Assembly (NCBI GenBank): GCA_947467605.1
Contig: CANIII010000009.1
Span: forward strand, 1-64,000
Direction of reading: 5' to 3'
DNA from: Acidobacteriota bacterium
GTDB lineage: Bacteria; Acidobacteriota; Vicinamibacteria; Vicinamibacterales; SCN-69-37
Length of the DNA stretch: 64,000 nucleotides
Shown: positions 27,048-36,166 of the stretch, one piece after another
Layout: each line of letters begins with the position of its first letter
Numbering within the stretch: position 1 is the stretch's first letter
Notes under the pieces: model-generated
What the model saw: the letters and a program-made list of their open reading frames with translations, nothing else
Told to the model about the DNA's origin: nothing
The model's database searches: none
Position numbers and translations under genes: made by a program

Positions 27048-27895
27048 TCGACATCCGCCGCCGGACCACGTACTTCTTTCTGCTTGTCAGCCTGGGCCAC
27101 GTGCTGCTCATTTCAGCGCAGGTCCAGTCGAAGTCCGGCATGCCCCTGCTTGAAGCGATTGCGTTTGGCGCGTTTTCCGGCGTGCAGCGCGCCTCGGCGG
27201 GTTTTGCCGATGGCGTCGCCTCATTGTGGGGCCGCTACATCGCTGTGCATGGCGTCGTCTCGGAGAACGTCCAACTGCGCGCCGAGATCGCGCAGTTGCA
27301 GGGGCAATTGCAGCAAAAAGACGCGATCGCGGCGCAGGCCCATTCGCTCGAAGCCCTTCTCCATTTGCAGCAGTCCGTGGCGCAGCGCACGCTCGCCGCG
27401 CGTGTGATCGCCGGCGATCCCGCACCAGGTTCGCTCGTAATCACGATTGATCGCGGGACCGACGACGGGCTTCGCGCCGATCTCGGCGTGATTACTCTCG
27501 GCGGCATCGTGGGACGCGTGATCGGCCAACCGCTGCCGCACGCCGCGCGTGTGCAATTGCTCACCGGCCGCGGTGCCGGCGTCGGCGCCGTGCTCGAGCA
27601 GGCCAACGCTGTCGGTACGGTGCAGGGAGGCGGTGACACGCCGCCGCTGCGCATGTTGTATGTGCCGAACAGCTACGACGTGAAGGCGGGCGAGCGGGTG
27701 CTGACATCGGGGCAGGACGGCATCTTCCCCGCAGGGTTTGTGATCGGATCGGTGACGCTGGCTGAGCGTGGCAGCACGATGTACCGGCTCATCGCCGTGC
27801 GTCCATCGGTGAACTTTGCACATCTCGATGTCGTGCTGGTGTTGCTCGATGCGCCGCCGAGCGGCGCCGGCACTGCCGTGGGCGCGGAGAAATGA
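27044..27895 (+). CDS. mreC: Rod shape-determining protein MreC
   Basis: The 283-residue product has an N-terminal membrane helix (about 9-25), a coiled-coil (NVQLRAEIAQLQGQLQQKDAI, near 75-95) and the periplasmic beta domain (VIAGDPAPGSLVITIDRGTDDGLRADLGVI, RVQLLTGRGAGVGAVLE, GERVLTSGQDGIFPAGFVIGSV). MreC links MreB to the cell-wall synthases. It starts with TTG inside the mreB stop (TTGGATTGA), another 4-base overlap. Confidence 0.95.
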   Translation: MIDIRRRTTYFFLLVSLGHVLLISAQVQSKSGMPLLEAIAFGAFSGVQRASAGFADGVASLWGRYIAVHGVVSENVQLRAEIAQLQGQLQQKDAIAAQAHSLEALLHLQQSVAQRTLAARVIAGDPAPGSLVITIDRGTDDGLRADLGVITLGGIVGRVIGQPLPHAARVQLLTGRGAGVGAVLEQANAVGTVQGGGDTPPLRMLYVPNSYDVKAGERVLTSGQDGIFPAGFVIGSVTLAERGSTMYRLIAVRPSVNFAHLDVVLVLLDAPPSGAGTAVGAEK

Positions 27896-28410
27896 AAGCC
27901 GCCGGCGTTGTGGCTGCGATCGCGATTGCGGTGGCCCTGCAACTGACGCTCGCGCGCTTTACGGTGGGTAGTCGCTGGGCGTTTGATCTTGTGCTGGTCT
28001 CTGTGGTGTACGTCGCGCTGCGCTGGGGGCCGACGGCCGCGGTGATGGGCGGGTCGCTCGGCGGGTTGCTGCAAGACGCGCTGGCCGGCAGCACCATCGG
28101 GGTTGGCGGGTTGGCCAAGACGGTCGCCGGTTTCGCCACGGGCGTCATTGGCTCACAGTTCATCGTCACGCGTCCGCTGCCGCGGATGCTGCTGGTGGCG
28201 GGGGCCACCGTCGTGGCGCGCCTCATTGTGCTCGGGCTCTTCGGTGTCATCGATGGGCACTGGCCCGATGTCTCGTGGCTCGCGATGCTGGCAGAGACGC
28301 TGCTGAACAGTCTGGCCGCGTTCGTGCTGTTCCAAGGTTCAGAGTCGCTGCCTGGCATGCTGCGCCGCGGCCCCTCGCGACACTCGTCATTCGGCAAACG
28401 GAAGTGGTGA
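27892..28410 (+). CDS. mreD: Rod shape-determining protein MreD
   Basis: The 172-residue integral membrane protein has about five predicted helices. Features such as RWAFDLVLVSVVYVALRWG and GGSLGGLLQDALAGSTIGVGGLAKTVAGFATG match the MreD substrate-transporter-like fold. It overlaps mreC by ATGA and sits at its normal place before the PBP2 gene. Confidence 0.92.
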   Translation: MKAAGVVAAIAIAVALQLTLARFTVGSRWAFDLVLVSVVYVALRWGPTAAVMGGSLGGLLQDALAGSTIGVGGLAKTVAGFATGVIGSQFIVTRPLPRMLLVAGATVVARLIVLGLFGVIDGHWPDVSWLAMLAETLLNSLAAFVLFQGSESLPGMLRRGPSRHSSFGKRKW

Positions 28411-28414
28411 CCTC

Positions 28415-30298
28415 ATGTTGACGTCTGCCAACTTCGAAGATCGTCAGAGTTTTGCGCTGCGCCTCATGGTGCTGCGCATCGCGGCCATCGTGCTGTTTAC
28501 GCTGATCGCCGTGGCCTTCTGGAAGATCCAGGTCCTCGACCATCAGCGTTACGAGCAACTGGCGGAGCGACAGCACCTGCGCACGCTGCCCCTGCGCGCG
28601 CCGCGTGGCATTCTGTACGATCGCAATGGCAAGGTGCTGGTGCGCAACACGTATTCCTTCACGATTGCTCTCGTGCGCGAGCAAAGCGCGAATATCAACG
28701 AGGCGGTGCGTCGGCTGGCGGCGGCCACGGGCGTCGATGAAGTGCGAATGGGAGAGATCGTCGCCAATGCGAAGAAGCGACGCGATCCGCTCTACCGCCC
28801 GATCCCGCTGATCGAGCACGCGACCATGGCGCAGGTTGCGGCGGTGACGGCGCGGCAAGTGGACCTGCCGGAAATCGTCGTGCAGCAATTGCCAACGCGC
28901 GAGTATCCCGAGGGCGGGATGGCGGCGCACCTCTTCGGTTATGTCAGCGAGATTAACGAAGCCCAATTGCAGCGGCCGGAGTTTTCGGAACTGCAAGTCG
29001 GCGCGATGATCGGACAGGCCGGCCTCGAAAAAACGTACAACGCGTTGCTGCAAGGCAAGGACGGCAAACGCATGGTCGCCGTGAACAGCCGCGGTCGCGA
29101 AATCGAAAAGCTTGGCGAGCAGGATCCGGTTGACGGAGACCGGCTGCAGCTGACCGTTGATGCCGATCTGCAGAAAGCGATGGAGGACTCGTTCAGGGCA
29201 TCGGGTTACTCCGGAGCCGGCGCGCTGCTCGATCCCCGCACGGGAGAGATTCTGGCGTTGAGCAGCTTGCCGAGTTACGACCCGAATGCGTTTGCGAGTG
29301 GACTCGACGCGGCCGCCTACAACCGGCTGAACAACGATCCCCTCAAACCATTCACGAATCGCGTGATTCAGGGCACGTATTCGCCAGGATCGTCGTTCAA
29401 GATCCTGATGTCGACGGCGGCGCTCGAAGAGGGCGTGATCACGCCCGACACGAAAGTGTTTTGCCCTGGCTACTACGACTTCGGTGGACGCCGCTTCAAA
29501 TGCAGCCGTCAGGACGGGGCGGGGCATGGCGTGGTCGATGTGCGCCACGCACTGGAAGTGTCGTGCAACGTGTTCTTCTACAACATTGGCGCGAAGATGA
29601 ACATCGACACGATTCACGCCTATGCCGAGAAGATGGGGTTGACGGGGAAGACCGGTGTAGATCTGCCGAACGAGCGCGACAGCCTGGTGCCGAGCACCGA
29701 GTGGAAGCGTCGGGTGTACAAGCAGGACTGGTATCCGGGCGAAACGATTTCGGTCTCCATTGGTCAGGGCGCGGTCAACGTCACGCCGTTGGCGCTGGCC
29801 ACGATGATTTCCACCGTGGCGAACGGTGGCACGCTGATCACGCCGCACATTCTGAAGGCTGTCGACCAAGGCACCGGCTGGGTCTCCGCCGGCGCCGCGC
29901 CCGTGCGCTCGCAATTCTTCATGAAGCCCGACAATCTGCAGGCGATTCGCGACGGCTTGTGGATGGTCGTGAACGGCGCAGGCACGGGCGGCAATGCCCG
30001 CGTCTTGGGGCGTGATGTGGCCGGGAAGACCGGCACGGCGCAATTGATCGGCAACGAAGCCAAGAAAGCGACGCAGGGGAAAACCGATCTGGATTTGCGC
30101 GACAACGGCTTCTTCGTGTTCTTTGCGCCGCGCGACAATCCTGAGATCTCCGGCATCATCTACGCCGAGCACGGGTTGCACGGTTCCAATGCCGCGTTGA
30201 TCGCGCATCACGTCATCGAAACCTATTTCGCGAAGAAAGACGGCCATCCGTTGCCCGTGTTGCCGCCGCCGACGACGGTGAAAGGTGGGGGACAGTGA
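28415..30298 (+). CDS. mrdA: Penicillin-binding protein 2 (transpeptidase of the elongasome)
   Basis: The 627-residue class B PBP has an N-terminal membrane helix (about 14-33), a pedestal/dimerisation domain (LRAPRGILYDRNGKVLVRN onward), and a transpeptidase domain. The catalytic motifs are the SxxK serine in SPGSSFKIL near residue 325, SCN in VSCNVFFYN near 385, and KTG in GKTGTAQ near 540. With RodA it polymerises and cross-links peptidoglycan for elongation. It starts 4 bases after mreD and overlaps rodA by four bases. Confidence 0.95.
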   Translation: MLTSANFEDRQSFALRLMVLRIAAIVLFTLIAVAFWKIQVLDHQRYEQLAERQHLRTLPLRAPRGILYDRNGKVLVRNTYSFTIALVREQSANINEAVRRLAAATGVDEVRMGEIVANAKKRRDPLYRPIPLIEHATMAQVAAVTARQVDLPEIVVQQLPTREYPEGGMAAHLFGYVSEINEAQLQRPEFSELQVGAMIGQAGLEKTYNALLQGKDGKRMVAVNSRGREIEKLGEQDPVDGDRLQLTVDADLQKAMEDSFRASGYSGAGALLDPRTGEILALSSLPSYDPNAFASGLDAAAYNRLNNDPLKPFTNRVIQGTYSPGSSFKILMSTAALEEGVITPDTKVFCPGYYDFGGRRFKCSRQDGAGHGVVDVRHALEVSCNVFFYNIGAKMNIDTIHAYAEKMGLTGKTGVDLPNERDSLVPSTEWKRRVYKQDWYPGETISVSIGQGAVNVTPLALATMISTVANGGTLITPHILKAVDQGTGWVSAGAAPVRSQFFMKPDNLQAIRDGLWMVVNGAGTGGNARVLGRDVAGKTGTAQLIGNEAKKATQGKTDLDLRDNGFFVFFAPRDNPEISGIIYAEHGLHGSNAALIAHHVIETYFAKKDGHPLPVLPPPTTVKGGGQ

Positions 30299-31401
30299 TT
30301 GTCGATCGCCGCGTCCTGCCGCATCTTGACTGGGCCTGTGTCGCGGCGCTGCTGGCCTTGATGACCATCGGTGTCGTCTCGATCTATAGCGCCAAGTGGG
30401 ACTTTGTCCATCAAGCGCCCGGGCGCGAGTTCTGGAAGCAGCTCTACGCCGTGGGCATCAGCCTGGTGGTCTTCGCCGTGTGTCTGCTCGTCGACTACCG
30501 ATCCCTGACACAGCGGTCGCTGATCTTCTACGGGGCGCTGATCGCGCTACTCCTGTATGTCTCCTTCTTTGGCGTCATCCGCAACGGATCGCGTCGCTGG
30601 ATTCCTCTCGGCGGGTTTGATTTTCAGCCCAGTGAATTTGCCCGCGTCGTGGTGGCGCTCGTGCTCGCAGCGTACTTCGCCGGCGCACAGCGGCTGAGCA
30701 AGTCGATGCGTGAGATCGCCTTCGGCGCGCTGTTTCTCGCGGCGCCGTTGCTGTTGATCTATCGCCAGCCCGACCTTGGCACCTCCGTGACGTTGATCCC
30801 GGTGTTCCTCGGCGTGGTATTGCTGGGCGGCATGCGCATGAAGTGGCTGGCCATTGCGGCACTGGTGGCGCTGGTGCTGGCGTGGCCGGCGTATCGGTTT
30901 GTGCTGTCGGACTACCAGCGCGGTCGCATTCAGACGTTTGTGAACCCGGATCTTGATCCCCGGGGGGATGCCTACCAGCAGCGCCAGGCCACCATCACCG
31001 TTGGCTCGGGCGGCCTGTTTGGCAAAGGGTTCGGCGGCGCCACACAGGCCGGTGGCTACGGATTTCTGCCGGAGGCGCACAACGACTTTGTCTTCTCAGG
31101 CCTCGCCGAGGAGCACGGCTTTCTGGGGGTGCTGGTCGCCCTCCTTTTGTACTTGTTTGTGATTTTGCGCGGGCTCGAGGCGGCCAAGCTGGCGAAAGAT
31201 CGGCTGGGCGCCTATCTGGTGATCGGGATACTGTCCGGTTTTGCGTTTCAAGTGGTGTACAACATAACGATGTCGGCGGGGTTGGCCCCAGTGAAGGGCC
31301 TGACGCTGCCTCTCATGAGTTATGGCGGGTCGTCGCTGATGGCGACGCTTGCCGGTTTCGGCCTCATTCTGAACGTCCGGATGAGACGATTTACAAATTA
31401 G
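30295..31401 (+). CDS. rodA: RodA, SEDS-family peptidoglycan glycosyltransferase
   Basis: The 368-residue polytopic membrane protein has about ten helices and SEDS signatures: IYSAKWDF near the start, GFDFQPSEFARVVVAL, YRQPDLGTSVTLIPV, GKGFGGATQAGGYGFLPEAHNDFVFSGLAEEHGFLG, and the C-terminal LPLMSYGGSSLMATLAGFGLILNV. The GTG start overlaps the mrdA stop as GTGA. Confidence 0.96.
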   Translation: MIVDRRVLPHLDWACVAALLALMTIGVVSIYSAKWDFVHQAPGREFWKQLYAVGISLVVFAVCLLVDYRSLTQRSLIFYGALIALLLYVSFFGVIRNGSRRWIPLGGFDFQPSEFARVVVALVLAAYFAGAQRLSKSMREIAFGALFLAAPLLLIYRQPDLGTSVTLIPVFLGVVLLGGMRMKWLAIAALVALVLAWPAYRFVLSDYQRGRIQTFVNPDLDPRGDAYQQRQATITVGSGGLFGKGFGGATQAGGYGFLPEAHNDFVFSGLAEEHGFLGVLVALLLYLFVILRGLEAAKLAKDRLGAYLVIGILSGFAFQVVYNITMSAGLAPVKGLTLPLMSYGGSSLMATLAGFGLILNVRMRRFTN

Positions 31402-31409
31402 GAAGAAGC

Positions 31410-33056
31410 ATGACGAAAGAGATGGTTATTTCCTCGACGCCGCACGAAACCCGTGTGGCCATTCTCGAGGACGATCTGGTGACCGAGATCTTCATCGAGC
31501 GGGAACACTCGCGCGGGGTCGTCGGCAACATCTACAAGGGGCGCGTCTCCAAGGTCTTGCCCGGTATGCAATCGGCCTTCGTCAACCTGGGCCTCGAACG
31601 CGACGCGTTTCTCTATGTCACCGACGTCATCAGCCCGTCGGAAGCTGAACTTGAGGATGATGACGACGAGCCGGTGATTCCGCCAACGCCGATCATCGAC
31701 GAGGCCGAGGCCGCAGCCGCCGCGCCCGGGGCAGGCGATGCCGAGGGCAAGCTCTCACAGAACCCAGCCCAGACGACGCAGACCAACGCGGGACAGTCGC
31801 GTCGCAGCGACCGCCGCCGCGAGCAGGCTGCACCCACGTCCAAGATTGAAGACCTGCTGAAAGAAGGGCAGGAGGTGGTCGTGCAGGTCGTGAAAGAGCC
31901 GCTCGGGACCAAGGGCGCGCGCATTACGTCGCACATCAGCCTGCCAGGACGTTTTCTCGTCTACATGCCGACCGTCGAGCACATCGGCGTGTCGCGCAAG
32001 ATCGACTCGCGCGATGAGCGCAAGCGCCTGCGCGGCATTGTCCAGAAGTTCAAGGAAGAGCATGGCCTCGTCGGCGGCGTGATCATCCGCACCGCCGCGT
32101 CGCATCGCTCGGACGAAGACGTCAACGCCGACCTGTCGTACTTTCACCAGATCTGGACCGACATTCAGAAGAAGAAGGAGTCCGGCCGTCCGCCGGCCGC
32201 GCTGTTCCGGGAAGACAGTCTCGTGTCGAAGCTGTTGCGCGATCTGCTCACCGAGCAGTTCACCGCGATCCGCATCGACGACGAGGTGGAGTTCCGCCGC
32301 GTGCAGACGCTGGTCGGCCGAATCATGCCGACGCTGCTCGCGCGTGTGAAGCTCTACACGAAGGACTATCCGATCTTCGACGAGTACGGCGTGCAGGCTG
32401 AAGTCGACAAGGCGCTCCGCTCGAAGGTCTGGCTCAAATCCGGTGGCTACATCGTGGTCAACCAAACCGAAGCGCTGGTCGCGATTGACGTCAACACCGG
32501 GCGCTACGTCGGCAAGAAGTCCGCCGGACGACTCGAAGACACCATCGTGAAGACCAACCTGGAGGCGGCGAAAGAGATCATTCGCCAGATTCGGTTGCGC
32601 GACCTCGGCGGCATCATCGTGCTCGACTTCATCGACATGGAAGAGAAGAAGAACCGGCAGAAGGTCTTCCAGGCGATCGAACAGGAGTTGCGGCGCGACC
32701 GCGCGCCGTCCAAGGCGGTGCAGGTGTCGGACTTCGGGCTGATCATCATCACGCGCAAACGCGTGAAGAGCAGCCTCGAGCGGCAGCTGACCGAGCCGTG
32801 CCCGTATTGCTCGGGCACCGGTGCCATCAAGGGCAGTGCGACGATTTGCTACGACATCCTGACCGAGGTCAAGAAGGTCAGTGCCGAGCTCGACGGCTAC
32901 AGCCTGGTGCTCCGCGTGAATCCGGAGATTGCGCGGGCACTCAAGGACGAGGAGCGCGAGCTCTTCAAAGAACTCGAGACGTCGGTCGGTCGGCCGGTGA
33001 CGGTACGGTCCGACGAGCAGTTGCATCACGAGCAGTTTGATTTGATGGCAATTTAG
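31410..33056 (+). CDS. rng: Ribonuclease G/E family endoribonuclease
   Basis: The 548-residue product has an S1 domain split by an insert rich in acidic residues and then alanine, glutamine and arginine (about residues 73-150). This is followed by the RNase H-like catalytic region with metal-binding aspartates in VAIDVNTGRYVG and IVLDFIDM, and the zinc link CPYCSG near residue 466. No long RNase E scaffold tail is present, so RNase G is the better name. The position directly behind mreBCD-mrdA-rodA matches other bacteria, in which rng adjoins the shape genes. Confidence 0.93.
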   Translation: MTKEMVISSTPHETRVAILEDDLVTEIFIEREHSRGVVGNIYKGRVSKVLPGMQSAFVNLGLERDAFLYVTDVISPSEAELEDDDDEPVIPPTPIIDEAEAAAAAPGAGDAEGKLSQNPAQTTQTNAGQSRRSDRRREQAAPTSKIEDLLKEGQEVVVQVVKEPLGTKGARITSHISLPGRFLVYMPTVEHIGVSRKIDSRDERKRLRGIVQKFKEEHGLVGGVIIRTAASHRSDEDVNADLSYFHQIWTDIQKKKESGRPPAALFREDSLVSKLLRDLLTEQFTAIRIDDEVEFRRVQTLVGRIMPTLLARVKLYTKDYPIFDEYGVQAEVDKALRSKVWLKSGGYIVVNQTEALVAIDVNTGRYVGKKSAGRLEDTIVKTNLEAAKEIIRQIRLRDLGGIIVLDFIDMEEKKNRQKVFQAIEQELRRDRAPSKAVQVSDFGLIIITRKRVKSSLERQLTEPCPYCSGTGAIKGSATICYDILTEVKKVSAELDGYSLVLRVNPEIARALKDEERELFKELETSVGRPVTVRSDEQLHHEQFDLMAI

Positions 33057-33067
33057 CGGCGTATAAT
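33037..33067 (+). promoter_or_regulatory. Promoter for the small secreted protein gene at 33116
   Basis: A consensus -10 TATAAT (33062-33067) begins just after the rng stop. TTGATT at 33037-33042 is a possible -35 with a long 19-base spacer. The -10 is strong and the -35 is weak. Confidence 0.55.
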
Positions 33068-33115
33068 CACCTCGCGCGGACGCGTCAGCGGCCGGCAGGT
33101 TCAAGGAGCTTGGTC

Positions 33116-33553
33116 ATGAAACAGCGACTTTTTGGTGCGGTGCTCTCAGGTGTCATGGCGGTCAGTGTGGCGATGGTGGGCGCGCAGGCGCAGAAGCCCA
33201 CGTCGCTCGGCGCGGTGAAGATCGTACGCAACGTGATGGCAGACGGCAAGCCGCTCGCGGCCGGCACGTACATGCTGCGCGTCTCGGACGAGATGCCCAA
33301 GGCGGTCGTCGGGCAGTCGTCCGACGAGGCCCGGTGGGTGGAGTTCGTGCAGGGCACGACCGTCAAAGGCCGTGAGATGGCGACCGTGCTATCAAAGGAC
33401 GCGCTCAAGGCCATGTCCAAAGCCAAGACTGATGCGTCCACGCCGCCCGCGTCGATCAAGGTCGAAGAATTGAAGGGTGGCGATGGCTACATCCGTGTGT
33501 GGGTGAACCACGGCGGGGTGCAGTACCTGATTCACCTCACGACCGCGAAGTAA
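33116..33553 (+). CDS. Small secreted protein of unknown function
   Basis: The 145-residue product has a signal peptide (about 1-24, ending GAQAQ). A predicted beta-rich domain follows (VKIVRNVMADGKPLAAGTYMLRV, WVEFVQGTTVKGREMATVL, GYIRVWVNHGGVQYLIHL). The ordering is reminiscent of small acidobacterial exported proteins related to DUF2911, but the match is not firm. The ATG at 33116 follows AAGGAG by 7 bases, so the in-frame codon at 33110 was rejected. It has its own promoter and terminator. Confidence 0.75.
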   Translation: MKQRLFGAVLSGVMAVSVAMVGAQAQKPTSLGAVKIVRNVMADGKPLAAGTYMLRVSDEMPKAVVGQSSDEARWVEFVQGTTVKGREMATVLSKDALKAMSKAKTDASTPPASIKVEELKGGDGYIRVWVNHGGVQYLIHLTTAK

Positions 33554-33569
33554 ACCGGTCCAACACGAG

Positions 33570-33612
33570 AAAAAGCCGGGAGTTAATGAACAATTAACTC
33601 CCGGCTTTTTTG
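33570..33612. terminator. Bidirectional terminator between convergent genes
   Basis: A 13-bp stem (33575-33587 with 33593-33605) has a 5-base loop, A residues on the left (33570-33574) and seven T on the right (33606-33612). It can terminate both the plus-strand gene and the minus-strand DUF4097 operon. Confidence 0.92.
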
Positions 33613-33627
33613 TACGCGGGCGCGGCC

Positions 33628-34872
33628 CTAGCGTCTTCGACTGGCGCCGATCGTGATGTCGCCGTTGAAGGTCTGGAGCTTCACGGTCGCACTCCCGTCG
33701 CCGACTTTGCCGGAGAGCGACCGCTGCCGCGAGCGGCCGCGGTTGCCAGCGTCGCCTTGGAGGGCAACCGACGAGTTGATGTCCCCACCAAACGACGTCG
33801 CCGTCAGTGAGTAGCCCGCTGATCCCGTCGGGGAGAACTGCACGTCGCCCGAGTGGCTGGTGATCTCGTAGCGCCCATTCCGCGAGATCTCGCCGGCGAA
33901 TACCGCATCACCCGACATCGTGCTGAGGGTGGCCGAGTCGCAGATCACGTCGTGTGCCCCCACGGTACCGCTCACCGTGCTCGCGTTGATCTTCCGCGCC
34001 TTGACCTGCCGCAGCGTGACATCGCCGCTCAGGGTCCCCACATCCAGGGTGCCGTCGGTGGACGCACCGCTGACGGTGACATCGCCAGACGCGGTCTTGG
34101 CTTCTGACACGACGCCTACGTTGGTCAGAGTGATGCCGCCGCTGATCGTCGTGATGGCGAGTTCGCCCTTGATGCCGGTCACTTTCACATCCGCCGACAC
34201 ACTTTTGACGATGACGCTCGTGCCGGCCGGCGCCGAGACGATCATGTCGATCGCCACGCTGTACGGCGCCTGGCGATCATTCGGATAGTCCGCTTTGATG
34301 ATGGCGCGTGTGCCGGCGACCTGGGTGTCGACCTTGACGCGCTCGAGGCCAAGACGCGCGTCGGCGTCGGTGCGGCCGCGCGAGTGGCGGACCAACTCCA
34401 CCGTCGCGTCACGGCCACTGCTGACCGTCACCGTGATGTCGCCCGACAGGTTGTGCAATTCAATGGAGCCGGATGTTCCAATGGCCAGTGCGCGCGTCTG
34501 ACGATCATCAGCTTTACCGCGCCAGTTGCGGTCCTGGGCCATCGCCCATCCGCCATCGAACGCCCCCAGGTCGCGCGCTATCCCAGGGAGGTCTCGCAAG
34601 CCTTTGCCGAGCTCGCGGCCGATGTCGCGCCCGAAGTTGGAGCCGAGATTCTGACCCAGTTCCCGGCCGAGGTCTCGCGAGACGTCGCGGATCGCGTCGG
34701 CGACACCGCGCGTGATCTCGCGGATGGCATCGCTCAGCTCCCGGCCGAAATCGCCGGTCGCTTTGACGTCGAGCTGCACGCGCTGTGCGTGTGCCTCTGC
34801 CGGTAGTGCCAGCACGAATGCGGCAAAGGCCGCCGATACCGTCAGTGTGCGTAGTGCGTGTGGTCTCGTCAC
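33628..34872 (-). CDS. Exported DUF4097-type beta-helix protein with amphipathic N-terminal region
   Basis: The 414-residue product has a signal peptide (about 1-29, ending AEAHAQ). Next comes a charged helical stretch of about 65 residues with repeating GRELSDAIREITRG/GRELGQNLGSNFGRDIG units. The rest is DUF4097 repeats in which short strands of the form GDITV/GDVTL recur (LSGDITVTV, ASGDVTVSGAS, LSGDVTLRQV, MSGDAVFAG, HSGDVQFSP). Such proteins are usually associated with the envelope and sit behind ECF sigma/anti-sigma pairs. Its start overlaps the anti-sigma stop (34869-34872). Confidence 0.82.
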   Translation of the reverse strand: MTRPHALRTLTVSAAFAAFVLALPAEAHAQRVQLDVKATGDFGRELSDAIREITRGVADAIRDVSRDLGRELGQNLGSNFGRDIGRELGKGLRDLPGIARDLGAFDGGWAMAQDRNWRGKADDRQTRALAIGTSGSIELHNLSGDITVTVSSGRDATVELVRHSRGRTDADARLGLERVKVDTQVAGTRAIIKADYPNDRQAPYSVAIDMIVSAPAGTSVIVKSVSADVKVTGIKGELAITTISGGITLTNVGVVSEAKTASGDVTVSGASTDGTLDVGTLSGDVTLRQVKARKINASTVSGTVGAHDVICDSATLSTMSGDAVFAGEISRNGRYEITSHSGDVQFSPTGSAGYSLTATSFGGDINSSVALQGDAGNRGRSRQRSLSGKVGDGSATVKLQTFNGDITIGASRRR

Positions 34873-35582
34873 GATTTTCCATCCATGATCTTGGCGGCTG
34901 TTTCCTGATCGCCGCGTTGCATTGCGCCCACGAGCGCGACGGTGTCCTGCAGAATGCTGACCTTCCGGCGCAACGCATCGAAGAGGCTGTCGCGCGCCGG
35001 CTCGTTTTGCGGTTCGCTCACCAGCGCCGCGCGACTCTCGGCGATGTACTTGTCAATCTGCGTCAGCGACGTCTGCAACTTCGCCGCGGTGTCGGCCGGC
35101 AGGGCGTTCGAATCCTGTTTGGCGACCGCTTCGAGTTGTGCGATCGCGGCTTCGTAGTGTTTCGCCGCGGTGGCCAACTCCTGTTCAACTGTTTCGACGG
35201 TGGCGGTGGGCGCCGCGTTGCCTGCCGATGTGACGACACCGTGCGAAACCGGCGCGGTGGCGCGTGCGAACGCGTAGGCGCCGGCCGTCACCAGCACGAG
35301 CGCGGCGGCCAAGCCGAGCCACTGCGCGCGCGCCTGTCGGCGCGCACCTGGCAATTGCGCCGCGATGTTCTGCCACACCAGCGGCGGCGGCGTCATCGGA
35401 CCGAGCGCGCGCGCCGCGTCTCGCAGCCGCTCGAAATCGCGAGCCGTGTCGCGACACGAATCGCACGTCGCGAGGTGCGCCGCGACCCGGTCACGGAGCG
35501 CAGGTGCGAGCGCGACGTCCACGTACTCGCTGAGGTGGGGCTGAATCTCCGAACAGGTACTCAACAGGTTCACCACGGTCAT
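34869..35582 (-). CDS. Zinc-finger anti-sigma factor, membrane-anchored
   Basis: The 237-residue product has a ZAS-type N-terminal domain with H-x3-C-x2-C (HLATCDSC, near residues 36-43), one transmembrane helix (WLGLAAALVLVTAGAYAFARA, near 86-107) and an alanine-rich helical periplasmic part. It should hold the adjacent ECF sigma factor inactive until an envelope signal arrives. It overlaps the sigma gene upstream and the DUF4097 gene downstream by four bases each. Confidence 0.88.
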   Translation of the reverse strand: MTVVNLLSTCSEIQPHLSEYVDVALAPALRDRVAAHLATCDSCRDTARDFERLRDAARALGPMTPPPLVWQNIAAQLPGARRQARAQWLGLAAALVLVTAGAYAFARATAPVSHGVVTSAGNAAPTATVETVEQELATAAKHYEAAIAQLEAVAKQDSNALPADTAAKLQTSLTQIDKYIAESRAALVSEPQNEPARDSLFDALRRKVSILQDTVALVGAMQRGDQETAAKIMDGKS

Positions 35583-36151
35583 AGCCGGCTTTCCCTGCGC
35601 GAGCCCGGCGTCGCAAGCGAGCGACGCAGGCGCATGCGCGCCTTGTGGAGCTGAGATTTTGATGTGCCTTCCGCGATCGTCAGCATGTCGGCGATCTCGC
35701 GATGTTCAAACCCTTCCACGTCGTGCAACACGAAGATGGCGCGGCAACCAGGCGGAAGGTCCGCCAGCGCCCGGTCAAGATCGAGGCGATCCACAACGCC
35801 GACGACCGGCCCTGAGCTGCCCGCCGAGAGTTCCTCGACCGAGATCGTCTCGTCGAACTCGCTGGTCATCTGGGCGTTGCGGTTTGCGCGGCTGCGCAGA
35901 TGGTCGAGGCAGACGTTGGTGGCGAGTCGGAAGAGCCAGGTGCCAAGTGACGATTCACCGCGGTACAGCGCCAGCTTGCGGTGCGCCGTCAGGAAGATGT
36001 CTTGCAGCAGGTCTTCACCATGGCTGCGCCCGACCATGCGGCACGCCAAGCCGAAGAGTCGTGGTGAATGCGCGCGATAGAGCGCTTCGAAAGCCCCGGT
36101 GTCGCCCGTCTGGCACCGTTGGGCCAACTGGACGTCTGGATGTCCCTGCAC
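35579..36151 (-). CDS. ECF-type RNA polymerase sigma factor (RpoE-like)
   Basis: The 190-residue product has sigma region 2 (YRAHSPRLFGLACRMVGRSHGEDLLQDIFLTAHRKLALYRGESSLGTWLFRLATNVCLDHLR) and region 4 (LPPGCRAIFVLHDVEGFEHREIADMLTIAEGTSKSQLHKARMRLR). Directly downstream and overlapping lies its anti-sigma factor. It starts with GTG at 36151. A candidate ECF-type promoter sits just before it, consistent with autoregulation. Confidence 0.94.
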   Translation of the reverse strand: MQGHPDVQLAQRCQTGDTGAFEALYRAHSPRLFGLACRMVGRSHGEDLLQDIFLTAHRKLALYRGESSLGTWLFRLATNVCLDHLRSRANRNAQMTSEFDETISVEELSAGSSGPVVGVVDRLDLDRALADLPPGCRAIFVLHDVEGFEHREIADMLTIAEGTSKSQLHKARMRLRRSLATPGSRRESRL

Positions 36152-36166
36152 GGTCGTCAGAGGCTT

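Noticed and set aside
28247-30247. A 666-codon open frame on the minus strand, opposite mrdA
   Set aside because: It is a shadow of mrdA, whose catalytic motifs are all intact. The translation is arginine/histidine-rich and resembles nothing known.
31755-33104. A 449-codon open frame on the minus strand opposite rng
   Set aside because: It is antisense to rng, whose catalytic and zinc motifs are complete.
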